Part shown: one piece after another, positions 52,078-61,849 of the stretch
Layout of the letters: each line of letters opens with the position of its first letter
Position numbering within the stretch: the stretch's first letter is position 1
From: Catellatospora bangladeshensis
GTDB taxonomy: Bacteria > Actinomycetota > Actinomycetes > Mycobacteriales > Micromonosporaceae
Direction: 5' to 3'
Assembly (NCBI RefSeq): GCF_016862575.1
Contig: NZ_BONF01000027.1
Coordinates: 109,998 to 173,997, forward strand
DNA: 64,000 nucleotides
Translations under genes and position numbers: made by a program
The notes under the pieces: generated by a model
Databases searched by the model: none
What the model was told of the DNA's origin: nothing
The model's input: the letters and a program-made list of their open reading frames with translations, nothing else

Positions 52078-53655
52078 ATGAACAGATTCGACGGGTTCCA
52101 CGAGTTCGTCGTGGCCCGCGGGGGAGCCCTGTCGCGGACCGCGTTCCTGCTCACGGGCGAACACCACGCCGCCGAGGACCTGGTGCAGTCCGCGCTGGCC
52201 AAGGCCGCGGCGCGGTGGCGGCAGATCATGGAGTACGGGCAGCCGGAGGCGTACATCCGGCGCATCATGATCAACGAGCACATCTCGTGGTGGCGCAGGC
52301 GTCCGGCCCGGCCGATGGCGCAGGTGCCCGAGTGGCCCGGTCCGGACGAGCCGCGCCAGGTCGTGGACCGGGTGGTGCTGGGTCGAGCGCTGGACACGCT
52401 CGCGCCCCGCCAGCGTGCGGTGGTCGTGCTGCGCTACTACGAGGACCTCACCGAGGCGGAGACGGCGGCCGCGATGGGCTGCTCGATCGGCACGGTCAAG
52501 AGCCAGGCCCACGCCGCGCTCGGCAAGCTGCGGCTGGCGCTGCCGATGTTCGCCGAGCAGGCCGGCCAGTACGCCGACGCGGAAGCGGCCGTGGTCCAGG
52601 CGCGGCGCTCGCGGGCGCGCCGGGTCGCGGTGGGCGCGGCGCTGGCGGTGCTGCCACTCGCCCTGGTCGCGGTGCTGTTCGCGGTGCGCGGCGGGGACAC
52701 CGTGCCACCGCCGCTGACCGGCACTCCATCGCCCAGCCCGTCCGTGCGGGTACAGCTCCCGCCGCTGCCGACGCGGCTGCCCGATCCTCGTGCCGGCGTC
52801 GCCGAGCTGCCGCGTGACCGCGGGGTCGGCCCGGCCTCGGTGGTGCGCTACGACCTCACCTCCCAGCGGGGGCAGGTGCTGATAGACGTGCTGGCCGGCG
52901 GGTCGTGGTATCGCATGGCGGTGCCCGACATCCGGATACTCACCCCGGTCGAGCTGTCCCCGGACGGCCGCTGGCTGGTCTGGATCACCCCCGACGCCGC
53001 GTTCGTCCGGGACCTGGCGGGCACCACCGAGCATTCGCTGCCGGGCGTGACGGTGGTGCGCTGGTCCCCGTCGAGCGCCTGGCTGCTCGGATACCGTGCG
53101 ATGGCCGACCGTTTCACGCTGTACTCGGCACCGGACTGGACCGAGTCCGCCATGCTCGCGCGTAAGGGCGGGTGGAGCGTGGCGGGGGTGCTCGACACCG
53201 GCGAGGTGCTGCGCCTGTCCTCGGCCGGCACGGGCGCCGAGCTCGGGGTCGAGGCGGTCGATACCCGCACGGGGATCGTCCGGGCGCTCACCGTCGACCT
53301 CGGCGGTTCGCTCAAACAGGGTGAGCTGGTGCGGCGTCATCCGGCTCCGCTGGCCGGCATGTACCCCACCGCCGACGGCACGGCGGCGATCGAGGTGCGG
53401 GATGCTCCGCACGGTGTGAAGGTGCTGGCCTACCTCCAGTTCTCCGTGTCCGACGGCAGGGTGCTGCACCGGTTCGACCTGCCCCGGCCCGCCGAGCCGA
53501 TGAACCCGAACTTCCTGATCTGCTACCGCGGCACAGAGCTGCTCTGGCGCGGCGACGACAGGCTCCACGTCCGCTCGCGGCCGGGTGGCGCCGACACGGC
53601 CGTCGACCTGCCGCCGGGCCGCTATCGCGCGCCGGGCTGCTGGTCGACCTTCTGA
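52078..53655 (+). CDS. SigE-family ECF sigma factor fused to a membrane helix and outer domain, copy 2
   Basis: A 525-residue paralogue of the preceding gene with identical length and domain order. Its first 38 residues match copy 1, and the sigma domain is nearly the same (for example LTPRQR changes to LAPRQR, and CSVGTVKSQT to [10 protein letters not shown]). The outer domain is far more divergent. The transmembrane helix is about 182-200 ([19 protein letters not shown]). Region 4 helix-turn-helix residues are conserved, so both may read the same promoters while the outer domains sense different signals. Tandem duplication is supported by the shared promoter and ribosome binding site. Confidence 0.9.
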   Translation: MNRFDGFHEFVVARGGALSRTAFLLTGEHHAAEDLVQSALAKAAARWRQIMEYGQPEAYIRRIMINEHISWWRRRPARPMAQVPEWPGPDEPRQVVDRVVLGRALDTLAPRQRAVVVLRYYEDLTEAETAAAMGCSIGTVKSQAHAALGKLRLALPMFAEQAGQYADAEAAVVQARRSRARRVAVGAALAVLPLALVAVLFAVRGGDTVPPPLTGTPSPSPSVRVQLPPLPTRLPDPRAGVAELPRDRGVGPASVVRYDLTSQRGQVLIDVLAGGSWYRMAVPDIRILTPVELSPDGRWLVWITPDAAFVRDLAGTTEHSLPGVTVVRWSPSSAWLLGYRAMADRFTLYSAPDWTESAMLARKGGWSVAGVLDTGEVLRLSSAGTGAELGVEAVDTRTGIVRALTVDLGGSLKQGELVRRHPAPLAGMYPTADGTAAIEVRDAPHGVKVLAYLQFSVSDGRVLHRFDLPRPAEPMNPNFLICYRGTELLWRGDDRLHVRSRPGGADTAVDLPPGRYRAPGCWSTF

Positions 53656-53670
53656 ACGGGCACCGTTGAC

Positions 53671-53697
53671 GGCCCGCACCCGGCCGGCGTGCGGGCC
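53671..53697 (+). terminator. Hairpin after sigma fusion 2
   Basis: Perfect 9-bp arms GGCCCGCAC (53671-53679) and GTGCGGGCC (53689-53697), 16 bases past the stop. Confidence 0.65.
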
Positions 53698-53800
53698 GGC
53701 GCACCCGGCTTGCTGTTCCCTGCCCGTCCGGTCGTGCTCGACGACGCGGATGGGCAGGCCACCGCATTGCTGGTCGCGGCCAGGGGGTGAGAATGGCGGC

Positions 53801-54766
53801 ATGGATAGCGCGCTGCCGATCATCGACCTGTCCGCCGACCGGGCCGGCGTGGCCGCCGGGATCCAGGACGCGTGCCGCGACAGCGGCTTCTTCTACCTGA
53901 CCGGCCACGGCGTGCCCGCCGACCTGCTGAAGTCGCTCGACGCGGCGGCGCGGCAGTTCTTCGCGCTGCCCGAGGACGCCAAAATGGAGATCGCCATGGC
54001 ACGTGGCGGCCGGGCCTGGCGGGGTTTCTTCCCGGTCGGCGGCGAGCTGACCTCGGGCCGCCCGGACCTGAAGGAGGGCCTGTACTTCGGGCTCGACCTG
54101 CCCGACGACGACCCCCGGGTGCGGGCGGGCCTGCCGCTGCACGGCTCCAGCCTGTACCCCCGCCAGGTCCCGGCCCTGGCCGAGCTGGTCCCGGCGTATG
54201 TGGCCGCGCTGACCGGCGTCGCGCAGGACGTGATGCGCGCCGTGGCGGTGAGTCTCGACCTGCCCGATGACTACTTTGCGAGCGGCTACACCGCCGACCC
54301 GACCGTGCTGTTCCGGATCTTCCACTACCCGCCGTCGCCGTCCGGGGACGACGGCTGGGGCGTGGGCGAGCACACCGACTACGGCCTGCTCACCCTGCTG
54401 GCCCAGGACGAGAACGGCGGCCTGCAGGTGCACACGCCGCGCGGCTGGGTCGACGCGCCACCGATCCCGGGCACGTTCGTCTGCAACATCGGCGACATGC
54501 TGGACCGGCTGACCGGCGGGTACTACCGGTCCACCCCGCACCGGGTGCGCAACGTCAGCGGCAACGAGCGCCTGTCGTTCCCGTTCTTCTTCGACCCCGA
54601 CTTCTCGGCGGCCGTGCCGCCGCTACCCGGCCGGGCCCGTACCGACGCGGACGGCCGCCCCCGCTGGGACGGCCAGGACCTGCGCGCTTTCACCGGGACG
54701 TACGGCGAGTACCTGCTGGGCAAGGTGGGCAAGGTCTTCCCCCAACTGCGCGGTGAGGTGCTGTGA
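53801..54766 (+). CDS. Isopenicillin N synthase-family 2OG-Fe(II) oxygenase
   Basis: A 321-residue oxygenase. The N-terminal half starts [33 protein letters not shown]; the core has the Fe(II) ligands H-x-D (GEHTDYG, about residue 190) and the distal His (STPHRVRN, about 246). The 2OG-binding Arg-x-Ser is in ERLSFPFF. It uses 2-oxoglutarate and O2 to oxidise an unknown substrate; such enzymes in actinobacteria often act in amino acid or secondary metabolism. ATG 53801 was chosen for the family start; a longer frame upstream is open only because of base composition. Confidence 0.9.
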   Translation: MDSALPIIDLSADRAGVAAGIQDACRDSGFFYLTGHGVPADLLKSLDAAARQFFALPEDAKMEIAMARGGRAWRGFFPVGGELTSGRPDLKEGLYFGLDLPDDDPRVRAGLPLHGSSLYPRQVPALAELVPAYVAALTGVAQDVMRAVAVSLDLPDDYFASGYTADPTVLFRIFHYPPSPSGDDGWGVGEHTDYGLLTLLAQDENGGLQVHTPRGWVDAPPIPGTFVCNIGDMLDRLTGGYYRSTPHRVRNVSGNERLSFPFFFDPDFSAAVPPLPGRARTDADGRPRWDGQDLRAFTGTYGEYLLGKVGKVFPQLRGEVL

Positions 54767-54863
54767 CCGTCTCTTCGCCCACCGGGACGTACGCTGTTCA
54801 CCCCCGCGACAGCAGCCGTCCATCTCGGCGGGCGAACGTCATGTGATCGGATAAACCGGCCGC

Positions 54864-55223
54864 ATGGGGGACACCTTGACCGCTCGCTTCGAGTTCTACG
54901 AGCGGGCGTGCGCCGGCGTCACCTGGCGGCTGCTGTCCAGCAACAACCGCGACCTCGGCCGCTCCGGCGCAGGTTTCCCCGATGTGGACGCCTGCCTGCG
55001 CGCCGTCGACGAGGTCCGCGCCGCGGTCACCGAGGTCGAGCCGGTCATCCACCGCGTCAGCCGCCTCGCCTGGGCCTGGCGCCTCGACGCCGCCCCCGGC
55101 GCCGTGGCCATCGCCAGCCGCGCCTACCAACGCCGAGTCCAGGCCCAAACCGCCTGCGACCTCTTCCTCCGCCTCGCCGCCACCGCCCCCGTAACCCCCG
55201 AGGTCCGCCAATCCCGCACCTGA
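54864..55223 (+). CDS. Small conserved protein, possibly YegP/DUF1508-like
   Basis: A 119-residue protein. Residues about 8-55 (FEFYERACAGVTWRLLSSNNRDLGRSGAGFPDVDACLRAVDEVRAAV) resemble the DUF1508/YegP fold (F-x-x-Y...W-R-L...N...S-G-x-G-F). The C-terminal half is helical and Ala/Arg-rich. No function can be assigned. It lies alone between the oxygenase and a family C element, on the plus strand. Confidence 0.6.
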   Translation: MGDTLTARFEFYERACAGVTWRLLSSNNRDLGRSGAGFPDVDACLRAVDEVRAAVTEVEPVIHRVSRLAWAWRLDAAPGAVAIASRAYQRRVQAQTACDLFLRLAATAPVTPEVRQSRT

Positions 55224-55258
55224 CCCCACCCAGCACACCGCCGCCACCAAGATCCTGT

Positions 55259-55327
55259 CGATCTTGCGCGAAGTGTTAGGGATTTGCCGGGATAGTGCGT
55301 GTCGTACCCACAGTCCACGCAAGATCG
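55259..55327. repeat. Family C-like palindrome, copy 4
   Basis: Arms CGATCTTGCG (55259-55268) and CGCAAGATCG (55318-55327) are perfect; the 49-base loop has AGTGCGTGTCGTACCC. It lies between convergent genes. Confidence 0.7.
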
Positions 55328-55351
55328 GCGCTGGAGAGGCGCGCGGGGCGG

Positions 55352-55777
55352 TCAGTCGTGGGAGCCGCGGCGGAGTTGTTTCAGGGCGCCGCGGTGTTTT
55401 TTGGAGTCGAGGCGGCGTTGGTGGGCGCCTTTGCTGATCTTGGTGGGGCGGCGTGGGGGTGGGGGTGGGGCGATGGCGTCGCGGAGGAGTGCTGCCAGGC
55501 GGGCGCGGGCGGCTTCGCGGTTGGCGAGCTGGGCGCGGTGTTCGCTGGCGGCGATGGTGAGGACGCCGTCGGTGAGGCGGCCGGCGAGGCGTTCGAGGGC
55601 GCGGGCGCGCAGCGGGTCGGGGAGGGCGTGGGAGCGCTCCACGTCGTAGGAGAGCTCGACGCGGCTGTCGGCGGTGTTGACGCCCTGGCCGCCGGGGCCG
55701 GAGCTGCGGGAGAAACGCTCGCGCAGCTCGGCGGCCGGAATCACGATCCGGTCGCTGATCTTCAGGTCCTCGGCCAT
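55352..55777 (-). CDS. arfB: Alternative ribosome-rescue peptidyl-tRNA hydrolase ArfB
   Basis: A 141-residue release factor-like protein. SRSSGPGGQGVNTADSRVELSYDV contains the catalytic GGQ (residues 29-31) that hydrolyses peptidyl-tRNA in stalled ribosomes. The C-terminal tail is basic (KISKGAHQRRLDSKKHRGALKQLRRGSHD) and would enter the mRNA channel. Length and layout are usual for ArfB/YaeJ. It rescues ribosomes stalled on mRNAs without a stop codon. Confidence 0.95.
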   Translation of the reverse strand: MAEDLKISDRIVIPAAELRERFSRSSGPGGQGVNTADSRVELSYDVERSHALPDPLRARALERLAGRLTDGVLTIAASEHRAQLANREAARARLAALLRDAIAPPPPPRRPTKISKGAHQRRLDSKKHRGALKQLRRGSHD

Positions 55778-55949
55778 GGCTGCGTCCTCCCTTCCGGTGT
55801 CTTCCCTGCGGCCCGCCGATCATGCCGCACGGAGAGCGCGACCACCGCACCATTTTCGCCTGTCGGGCAGAAGGCATCGACGGTCAGCAAAGTTGCTTAA
55901 TCGGTTTTCATGGTCCATGTCACAGAGCCGTCACGAGTTCGACCCCCCA

Positions 55950-55978
55950 TTGACATGTTGGGAGCGCGCCCATACCGT
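55950..55978 (+). promoter_or_regulatory. Housekeeping-type promoter of the mannan operon
   Basis: TTGACA (55950-55955), a 17-base spacer, TACCGT (55973-55978), about 75 bases before the ATG of the binding-protein gene. The -35 box is a perfect consensus. I see no clear operator palindrome in the 5' region and no regulator gene next to the operon. Confidence 0.6.
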
Positions 55979-56052
55979 GTGTGCACTTATCCGGTTCAGT
56001 AGACGCTTCGCGATCCCTGAACGCGGGCGTTTCAGGTTTGTTCGGAGGACAC

Positions 56053-57330
56053 ATGCGACTGCACAGGTCCCGCTGGGCCGTGGGGACCGCCCTGGTGGCG
56101 GTCACCGCGCTCGCGCTGGCGGGTTGCAAGGGCGGCGGCAGCGAGCCGTCGGAGCCCGGCGGCCCGGTCGAGCTGAAGATCGCCTTCTGGGGTGACTTCG
56201 GCCTCGACGAGCTCAAGGCCAAGTACGAGGCCGCGAACCCGAACGTCAAGATCGTCCTCAACTCGGGCGAGTACAACGCCCAGCACGAGGACCTGCAGAA
56301 GAAGCTCATCGCGGGCAGCGGCGCGCCGGACATCGCCGCCATCGACGAGGGCTTCATCGTGAGCTTCCGCAGCCAGGCGGACAAGTTCGTGAACCTGCTG
56401 GACAAGGGTGCCGGCTCCTACCAGGACAAGTACCTGGGCTGGAAGTGGAAGCAGTCCCTGTCGGCCGACGGCAAGACCCAGATCGGCCTCGGCACCGACG
56501 TCGGCGGTCTGGCCATGTGCTACCGGACCGACCTGTTCAAGGCGGCCGGCCTGCCGACCGAGCGGGACAAGGTCTCCGCGCTGTGGCCGAGCTGGGACGA
56601 CTTCATCAAGGTCGGTCAGCAGTACACCGCCGCCTCGAAGAAGAAGTTCCTGGACAACGCCACCAACCTGTTCAACCCGATCCTCGGCCAGCAGCCGGTG
56701 GGCTTCTACGACGAGTCCGAGGCGCTGAAGATGGACGGCGGCCCGAAGGTCGCGTTCGACCTGACCATGAAGTCCATCGAGGCGGGCCTGTCGGCGAACC
56801 TGCCGGCCTGGTCGCCGGAGTGGAACGCGGGCTTCGTCAAGGGTGACTTCGCCGTGCTGGCCTGCCCGGCGTGGATGCAGGGCCACATCAAGAACACCGC
56901 GCCCGACACCAGCGGCAAGTGGGACATCGCGGCCATCCCCGGCGGCGGCGGCAACTGGGGCGGCTCGTTCCTGACCATCCCCAAGCAGGGCAAGCACGTG
57001 GACGAGGCGTACAAGCTGCTGGAGTGGCTGGTCCAGCCGGAGCAGCAGATCGAGATCTTCAAGAAGGTCGGCAACCTGCCCTCGCAGCCGGCCCTCTACA
57101 AGGACCAGAACATCCTGGACTTCAAGAACCCGTTCTTCAGCGACGCCCCGGTCGGCCAGATCTTCGCCAAGACCGCGGAGGGCCTGACCCCGCAGTACCT
57201 GGGCAAGAAGAACGGCCCGACCCGCGTCGCGGTCGAGAACGTCATCAACTCCGTCCAGGCGGGCACCACCAAGGCCGCCGACGCCTGGGCGCAGGCGGTG
57301 AAGGAAGCCGACAAGGCCTCGAAGGCCTAA
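56053..57330 (+). CDS. Sugar ABC transporter substrate-binding lipoprotein
   Basis: A 425-residue lipoprotein (lipobox LALAGC, Cys 25) of the carbohydrate family 1 type. ELKIAFWGDFGLDELKAKYEAANPNVKIVL and WKWKQSLSADGKTQIGLGTDVGGLAMCYRTDLFKAAGLP are typical blocks. It captures a sugar outside the membrane for the two permeases encoded next. The neighbouring beta-mannosidase and mannanase point to mannose, mannobiose or manno-oligosaccharides as cargo (inference). ATG 56053 follows TTCGGAGGA. A hairpin after its stop may give higher expression of this gene than of the permeases. Confidence 0.93.
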   Translation: MRLHRSRWAVGTALVAVTALALAGCKGGGSEPSEPGGPVELKIAFWGDFGLDELKAKYEAANPNVKIVLNSGEYNAQHEDLQKKLIAGSGAPDIAAIDEGFIVSFRSQADKFVNLLDKGAGSYQDKYLGWKWKQSLSADGKTQIGLGTDVGGLAMCYRTDLFKAAGLPTERDKVSALWPSWDDFIKVGQQYTAASKKKFLDNATNLFNPILGQQPVGFYDESEALKMDGGPKVAFDLTMKSIEAGLSANLPAWSPEWNAGFVKGDFAVLACPAWMQGHIKNTAPDTSGKWDIAAIPGGGGNWGGSFLTIPKQGKHVDEAYKLLEWLVQPEQQIEIFKKVGNLPSQPALYKDQNILDFKNPFFSDAPVGQIFAKTAEGLTPQYLGKKNGPTRVAVENVINSVQAGTTKAADAWAQAVKEADKASKA

Positions 57331-57354
57331 AGGGCGGCTTCGCGTAGGGGATCA

Positions 57355-57391
57355 GAAGGGGTGGGCGTCTCCCTACGGCGTCCACCCCTTC
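57355..57391 (+). terminator. Intra-operon hairpin after the binding-protein gene
   Basis: Arms GAAGGGGTGG (57355-57364) and CCACCCCTTC (57382-57391), extendable by a GU and two GC pairs. It lies in a 177-base gap before the permease genes, a common place for partial attenuation of ABC operons. Confidence 0.7.
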
Positions 57392-57507
57392 GCCCGCCGC
57401 GACGGAACCCGGCCGGCCCGTGCGCCGCCGCACCGCGGCGCGCCACGGTGCCCGGCCCCGTTCCGCGACGGAATCATATCGACCTTCCTCGGTAAACGGA
57501 GGTAATC

Positions 57508-58431
57508 GTGCGCGGGCTCTCGCACCGGCTGCACCGCTTCGACGTGAAGCAGATGCCTTACGTCTTGATCGCACCCTTCTTCATCCTGTTCGCGATCTTC
57601 GGGCTGTTCCCGCTGATCTTCAACGGCGTCGTGGCGCTGCGCACCTGGCGCCTGGACGACCCGGCCCAGGACGGCTGGGCCGGCCTGGGCAACTTCGAGA
57701 AACTGCTGTCCGATGAGGACTTCTGGAACGCGCTCTACAACACGTTCGGCATCTTCGTGCTGTCCACCATCCCGCAGCTGTTCCTGGCCATCTGCATCGC
57801 GTTCCTGCTCAACCGGCAGCTGCGCGGCAAGATCTGGTTCCGGGTGAGCATGCTGCTGCCGTACATCACCCCGGTGACCGCTTCGACGCTGGTCTTCCTG
57901 GTGGTGTTCGGCCGGGACACGGGCACGGCCAACTGGGTGCTGTCCCTGTTCGGCATGGACGATCCGATCGACTGGCGGGCCGGCAAGCTGCAGTCCTGGA
58001 TCGCCATCGCCACCATGGTCAACTGGAAGTGGATCGGCTACAACGCGCTGCTCTACCTGGCCGCGATGCAGACCATCCCGCGCGACATCTACGAGGCCTC
58101 CGCGCTGGACGGCGCGACCGCGTGGAAGCAGCTGTGGCGGATCACCGTGCCGATGATCCTGCCGGTCGTCATCTTCACCGTGGTGCTGTCCACCATCGGC
58201 GGCCTGCAGCTGTTCACCGAGCCGATGCTGTTCGAGCCGAACCCGGCCGCGGCCACCGGCGGCGCCAACGGCGAGTGGCAGACCATCGCCCAGCTGATCT
58301 ACAAGACCGGCTGGAAGAACCTCAACCTCGGCTACGCGGCCGCGATGTCCTGGGCGCTGTTCCTGATCATCGTGATCGTCGCGGCGGTCAACACCCTGCT
58401 CACCAGCCGGCTCGGAGGAGGACGACGGTGA
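57508..58431 (+). CDS. ABC transporter permease (MalF type)
   Basis: A 307-residue permease with six helices. The coupling loop EASALDGATAWKQLWRITVP is the EAA motif that docks on the ATPase. It starts at GTG after CGGAGGTAATC. It forms the membrane channel with the next gene. No ATPase gene is in this operon, so a shared multi-sugar ATPase (MsiK-like) is probably used, as in many actinobacteria. Confidence 0.95.
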   Translation: MRGLSHRLHRFDVKQMPYVLIAPFFILFAIFGLFPLIFNGVVALRTWRLDDPAQDGWAGLGNFEKLLSDEDFWNALYNTFGIFVLSTIPQLFLAICIAFLLNRQLRGKIWFRVSMLLPYITPVTASTLVFLVVFGRDTGTANWVLSLFGMDDPIDWRAGKLQSWIAIATMVNWKWIGYNALLYLAAMQTIPRDIYEASALDGATAWKQLWRITVPMILPVVIFTVVLSTIGGLQLFTEPMLFEPNPAAATGGANGEWQTIAQLIYKTGWKNLNLGYAAAMSWALFLIIVIVAAVNTLLTSRLGGGRR

Positions 58432-59375
58432 CCACGACCACCGACACCCAGACCGTGCGGCAGGCCGGGGCGCGCCCGGCGCCGCCGACCCCGCCCAAGC
58501 GCCGCGGCGGCCTGTCCGTGGTGGGCCGCGCCCCCCAGGACACCCCGGCGGGGGTATGGACGTACGTCCTGCTCAGCCTCACCTTCCTGATCGCGATCTA
58601 CCCGATCTACTGGATGTTCGTCATCGCGACGAGCACCGACGCGGCGCTGGCCGAGATCCCGCCGAAGTTCCTGCCCGGCGCCGAGTTCTCGCGCAACCTG
58701 CGCGAGGTGTTCTCGATGCAGGACGTGTACTTCGCCGAGTCGCTGGTGAACAGCTTCATCGTGTCCACCGTGGTGACGCTGTCCGTGCTGTTCTTCTGCT
58801 CGGTGGCCGGGTTCGCGTTCGCCAAGCTGCGCTTCAAGGGCAGCAACGCGCTCATGGTGATGGTCATCCTGACCCTGACCGTGCCCAACCAGCTCGGCGT
58901 GGTCGCGCTGTACATCCTCATGGGCTACATGCCCGGCGAGGGCGGCTGGAACGGCACCCTGCTCGCGGTCATCGTGCCCGGCCTGGTCAGCGCGTTCGGC
59001 GTGTTCTACATGCGGCAGTTCATCCTCGGCGCGGTGCCCGACGAGCTGATCGAGTCGGGGCGCGTCGACGGCGCGACCACGATGCGCATCTACTGGAGCA
59101 TCGTGCTGCCCGCGATCCGGCCCGCGCTGGCCGTGCTCGGGCTGCTCACCTTCGTCGGCACCTGGAACGACTTCCAGTGGCCGCTGATCACGCTGGGCGG
59201 CACGGACTTCCCGACCTCGATGGTCGCGCTGTTCGACCTGGCCAGCGGCAATTATGTGCTGTACCGGCGGGTGCTCGCGGGAGCCTTCGTGGCGACCGTG
59301 CCGCTGATTGTTCTTTTGTTCGTCGGGGGCAGGCAGATTGTCCGCGGCATCATGGAGGGTGCGGTCAAATCGTGA
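58428..59375 (+). CDS. ABC transporter permease (MalG type)
   Basis: A 315-residue permease with six helices. A Pro/Thr/Arg-rich N-terminal cytoplasmic tail (about 1-40) precedes the first helix (VWTYVLLSLTFLIAIYPIYWMF). The EAA-type loop is ESGRVDGATTMRIYWSIVLP. It starts at GTG overlapping the malF-type gene (GTGA) after GGAGGAGGACGAC. It pairs with the preceding permease. Confidence 0.95.
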   Translation: MTTTTDTQTVRQAGARPAPPTPPKRRGGLSVVGRAPQDTPAGVWTYVLLSLTFLIAIYPIYWMFVIATSTDAALAEIPPKFLPGAEFSRNLREVFSMQDVYFAESLVNSFIVSTVVTLSVLFFCSVAGFAFAKLRFKGSNALMVMVILTLTVPNQLGVVALYILMGYMPGEGGWNGTLLAVIVPGLVSAFGVFYMRQFILGAVPDELIESGRVDGATTMRIYWSIVLPAIRPALAVLGLLTFVGTWNDFQWPLITLGGTDFPTSMVALFDLASGNYVLYRRVLAGAFVATVPLIVLLFVGGRQIVRGIMEGAVKS

Positions 59376-61822
59376 TGATGGCGTCGCGGTCCAGAAGCAT
59401 GGTCCAGCTCCACCACGGCTGGCAGGTGTCGGCGCGCAACACGCCGGTGCCGGTCAGCCGGGTAGCGGCCACCGTGCCCGGCTGCGTACACACCGATCTG
59501 CTGGCGGCCGGGCTGATCCCCGACCCGTACCTCGACGAGAACGAGGACGCGCTGAAGTGGATCGGGCAGACCCGGTGGACGTACGAGACCAGCTTCCTGT
59601 GGAACGGGCCGGAGGACGACCGGATCGACCTGGTCTGCGCCGGCCTGGACACCGTGGCGACCATCTCGCTCAACGGCACCGAGGTCGGGCGCACCGCGAA
59701 CATGCACCGCGGCTACCGCTTCGACCTGCGCTCGGCGCTCACCCCGGGCCGTAACGACCTGCGCGTGGTCTTCGACTCGCCGTACGAGTACACGGCGGCG
59801 ATGGCCCGGCAGGTCGGCTCGCGGCCGGGGGCCTACGACGAGCCGTACAACCTGATCCGGAAGATGGCCTGCAACTTCGGCTGGGACTGGGGCCCGACCG
59901 TGGTCACCGCCGGGATCTGGCAGCCGATCGGGCTGCACAGCTGGTCCACGGCGCGGCTGGCGCAGGTGCGCCCGCAGGTCACCGTCGACGGCACGACCGG
60001 CCTGGTCGAGGTGCACATCGACGTGGAGCGGGCGTCGACCGAGTCGCTGACCGTCACCGCCGAGGTCGGCGGCGTGGTCGGGGTGGCCACCATCGGCGCG
60101 GGCAGCATCGGCGCGGTGCTCCGGCTGTCCGTGCCGGACGTGCGCCGCTGGTGGCCGCGCGGGTACGGCGAGCAGCCGCTCTACCCCCTGCGCGTGGTGC
60201 TGGCCAGCGAGGGCGGGCGCGAGCTGGACCGGTGGGAGCGGCGGGTGGGCTTCCGCTCGGTCCGGATCGACACCACGCCCGACGCGCACGGTACGCCGTA
60301 CACGCTGCTGGTCAACGACGTGCCGGTGTTCGTGAAGGGGGTCAACTGGATCCCCGACGACGCGTTCGTCACCCGGATCACCCGGGAGCGGCTGGCCGAG
60401 CGCTTCCGGCAGGCGTGCGCGGCGAACGTCAACTACCTGCGGGTGTGGGGCGGCGGCCGGTACGAGTCGGAGGACTTCTACGACCTCGCCGACGAGCTGG
60501 GCCTGCTGGTGGGGCAGGACTTCCTGTTCGCCTGCGCGGCGTACCCGGAGGAGGAGCCGTTCGCGGCCGAGGTGGCGGCCGAGGCGCGCGAGCACGTGGT
60601 GCGCCTGGCGTCCCACCCGAGCCTGGTGACCTGGACCGGCAACAACGAGAACATCTGGGGCTTCGCCGACTGGGGCTGGCCGGAGAAGCTGGCCGGGCGC
60701 AGCTGGGGCGCGGGCTTCTACCACCGGCTGCTGCCCTCGATCGTGGCCGCGCTCGACCCGACGCGTCCCTACTGGCCGGGCAGCCCCTGGTCGGGCACGG
60801 ACGACCTGCACCCGAACGATCCGGCGCACGGCACCATGCACATCTGGGACGTGTGGAACCAGATCGACTACACGCACTACCGGGACTACATCCCCCGGTT
60901 CGTCGCCGAGTTCGGGTTCCAGGCGCCGCCCGCCTACGCCACGCTGCGCCGTGCCCTGTCGGACGAGCCGCTGGCGAGCGACTCGCCGGGGATGCGGCAC
61001 CACCAGAAGGCGATGGACGGCGACCTGAAGCTGCGGCGCGGGCTGGACGCGCACCTGCCCGAGCCGCGCGATTTCGACGACTGGCACTACCTCACGCAGG
61101 TCAACCAGGCCCGCGCGATCCGGCTGGCGCTGGAACACTTCCGGTCCCACCAGCCGGTCTGCATGGGCGCGATCGTCTGGCAGCTCAACGACTGCTGGCC
61201 GGTCACCTCGTGGGCCGCGATCGACGGCGACGGGCGGCGCAAACCCCTGTGGTACGCGCTGCGCGACGCGTTCGCCGAGCGGCTGCTCACCCTGCAGCCG
61301 CGCGACGGCGGCCTGGTGCTGGTCGCGTCCAACGACACGGACCGGCCCTGGCGGGCCGAGGCGGCCGTGACCTCGTACGACCTCGGCGGTAAAGCGCTGG
61401 TGTCGACCACGGTCGCGGTCGATGTCGCGCCACGCGCGGTGCAGACGATCCCGCTGCCCGACGGGGTCGCGCTGCCCGAGGAGCCCCGGTCCGAGCTGCT
61501 CCGTGCGGTCGCCGGTGAGCAGCAGGCGTGGTGGTTCTACGCCGAGGACCGCGACACCGACTATCCGGCGGCCCGGTACGAGACGAACGTCGAGCCGGTG
61601 CCCGGCGGGTACGCCGTCACGGTGACCGCCGGGACGATCCTGCGCGACCTGACCCTGTTCCCCGACCGGCTCGACCCGGCCGCGACCGTCGACCAGTCCC
61701 TGGTCACGCTGCTGCCGGGGGAGTCGGTGACCTTCAAGGTCTCCAGCGCCGTGAGTCTGCCCGCCGCCAACCTGGCCGCCCGGCCGGTGCTGCGCTGCGT
61801 CAACGACATCCCGCGCGCCTGA
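59375..61822 (+). CDS. Glycoside hydrolase family 2 beta-mannosidase
   Basis: An 815-residue GH2 enzyme without signal peptide. LHHGWQVSA starts the jelly-roll; NFGWDWGPT, an Ig-like domain and the TIM barrel follow. The acid/base is E425 (TGNNENIWG) and the nucleophile E512 (FVAEFGFQ), in the spacing of beta-mannosidases. MACNFGWDWGP and IVWQLNDCWPVTSW are family marks. It releases mannose from imported manno-oligosaccharides in the cytoplasm. Starts GTG 59372, ATG 59375 and ATG 59378 are all possible; ATG 59375 overlaps the permease stop as TGATG. It is the fourth gene of the mannan operon. Confidence 0.95.
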   Translation: MMASRSRSMVQLHHGWQVSARNTPVPVSRVAATVPGCVHTDLLAAGLIPDPYLDENEDALKWIGQTRWTYETSFLWNGPEDDRIDLVCAGLDTVATISLNGTEVGRTANMHRGYRFDLRSALTPGRNDLRVVFDSPYEYTAAMARQVGSRPGAYDEPYNLIRKMACNFGWDWGPTVVTAGIWQPIGLHSWSTARLAQVRPQVTVDGTTGLVEVHIDVERASTESLTVTAEVGGVVGVATIGAGSIGAVLRLSVPDVRRWWPRGYGEQPLYPLRVVLASEGGRELDRWERRVGFRSVRIDTTPDAHGTPYTLLVNDVPVFVKGVNWIPDDAFVTRITRERLAERFRQACAANVNYLRVWGGGRYESEDFYDLADELGLLVGQDFLFACAAYPEEEPFAAEVAAEAREHVVRLASHPSLVTWTGNNENIWGFADWGWPEKLAGRSWGAGFYHRLLPSIVAALDPTRPYWPGSPWSGTDDLHPNDPAHGTMHIWDVWNQIDYTHYRDYIPRFVAEFGFQAPPAYATLRRALSDEPLASDSPGMRHHQKAMDGDLKLRRGLDAHLPEPRDFDDWHYLTQVNQARAIRLALEHFRSHQPVCMGAIVWQLNDCWPVTSWAAIDGDGRRKPLWYALRDAFAERLLTLQPRDGGLVLVASNDTDRPWRAEAAVTSYDLGGKALVSTTVAVDVAPRAVQTIPLPDGVALPEEPRSELLRAVAGEQQAWWFYAEDRDTDYPAARYETNVEPVPGGYAVTVTAGTILRDLTLFPDRLDPAATVDQSLVTLLPGESVTFKVSSAVSLPAANLAARPVLRCVNDIPRA

Positions 61823-61849
61823 CCCCTCACTCCCTCTAGGAGCACGCAC

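Noticed and set aside
55860..55925. LacI-type operator upstream of the mannan operon
   Set aside because: AATCGGTTTTC is suggestive of half a site but I could not find a matching half with the usual symmetry.
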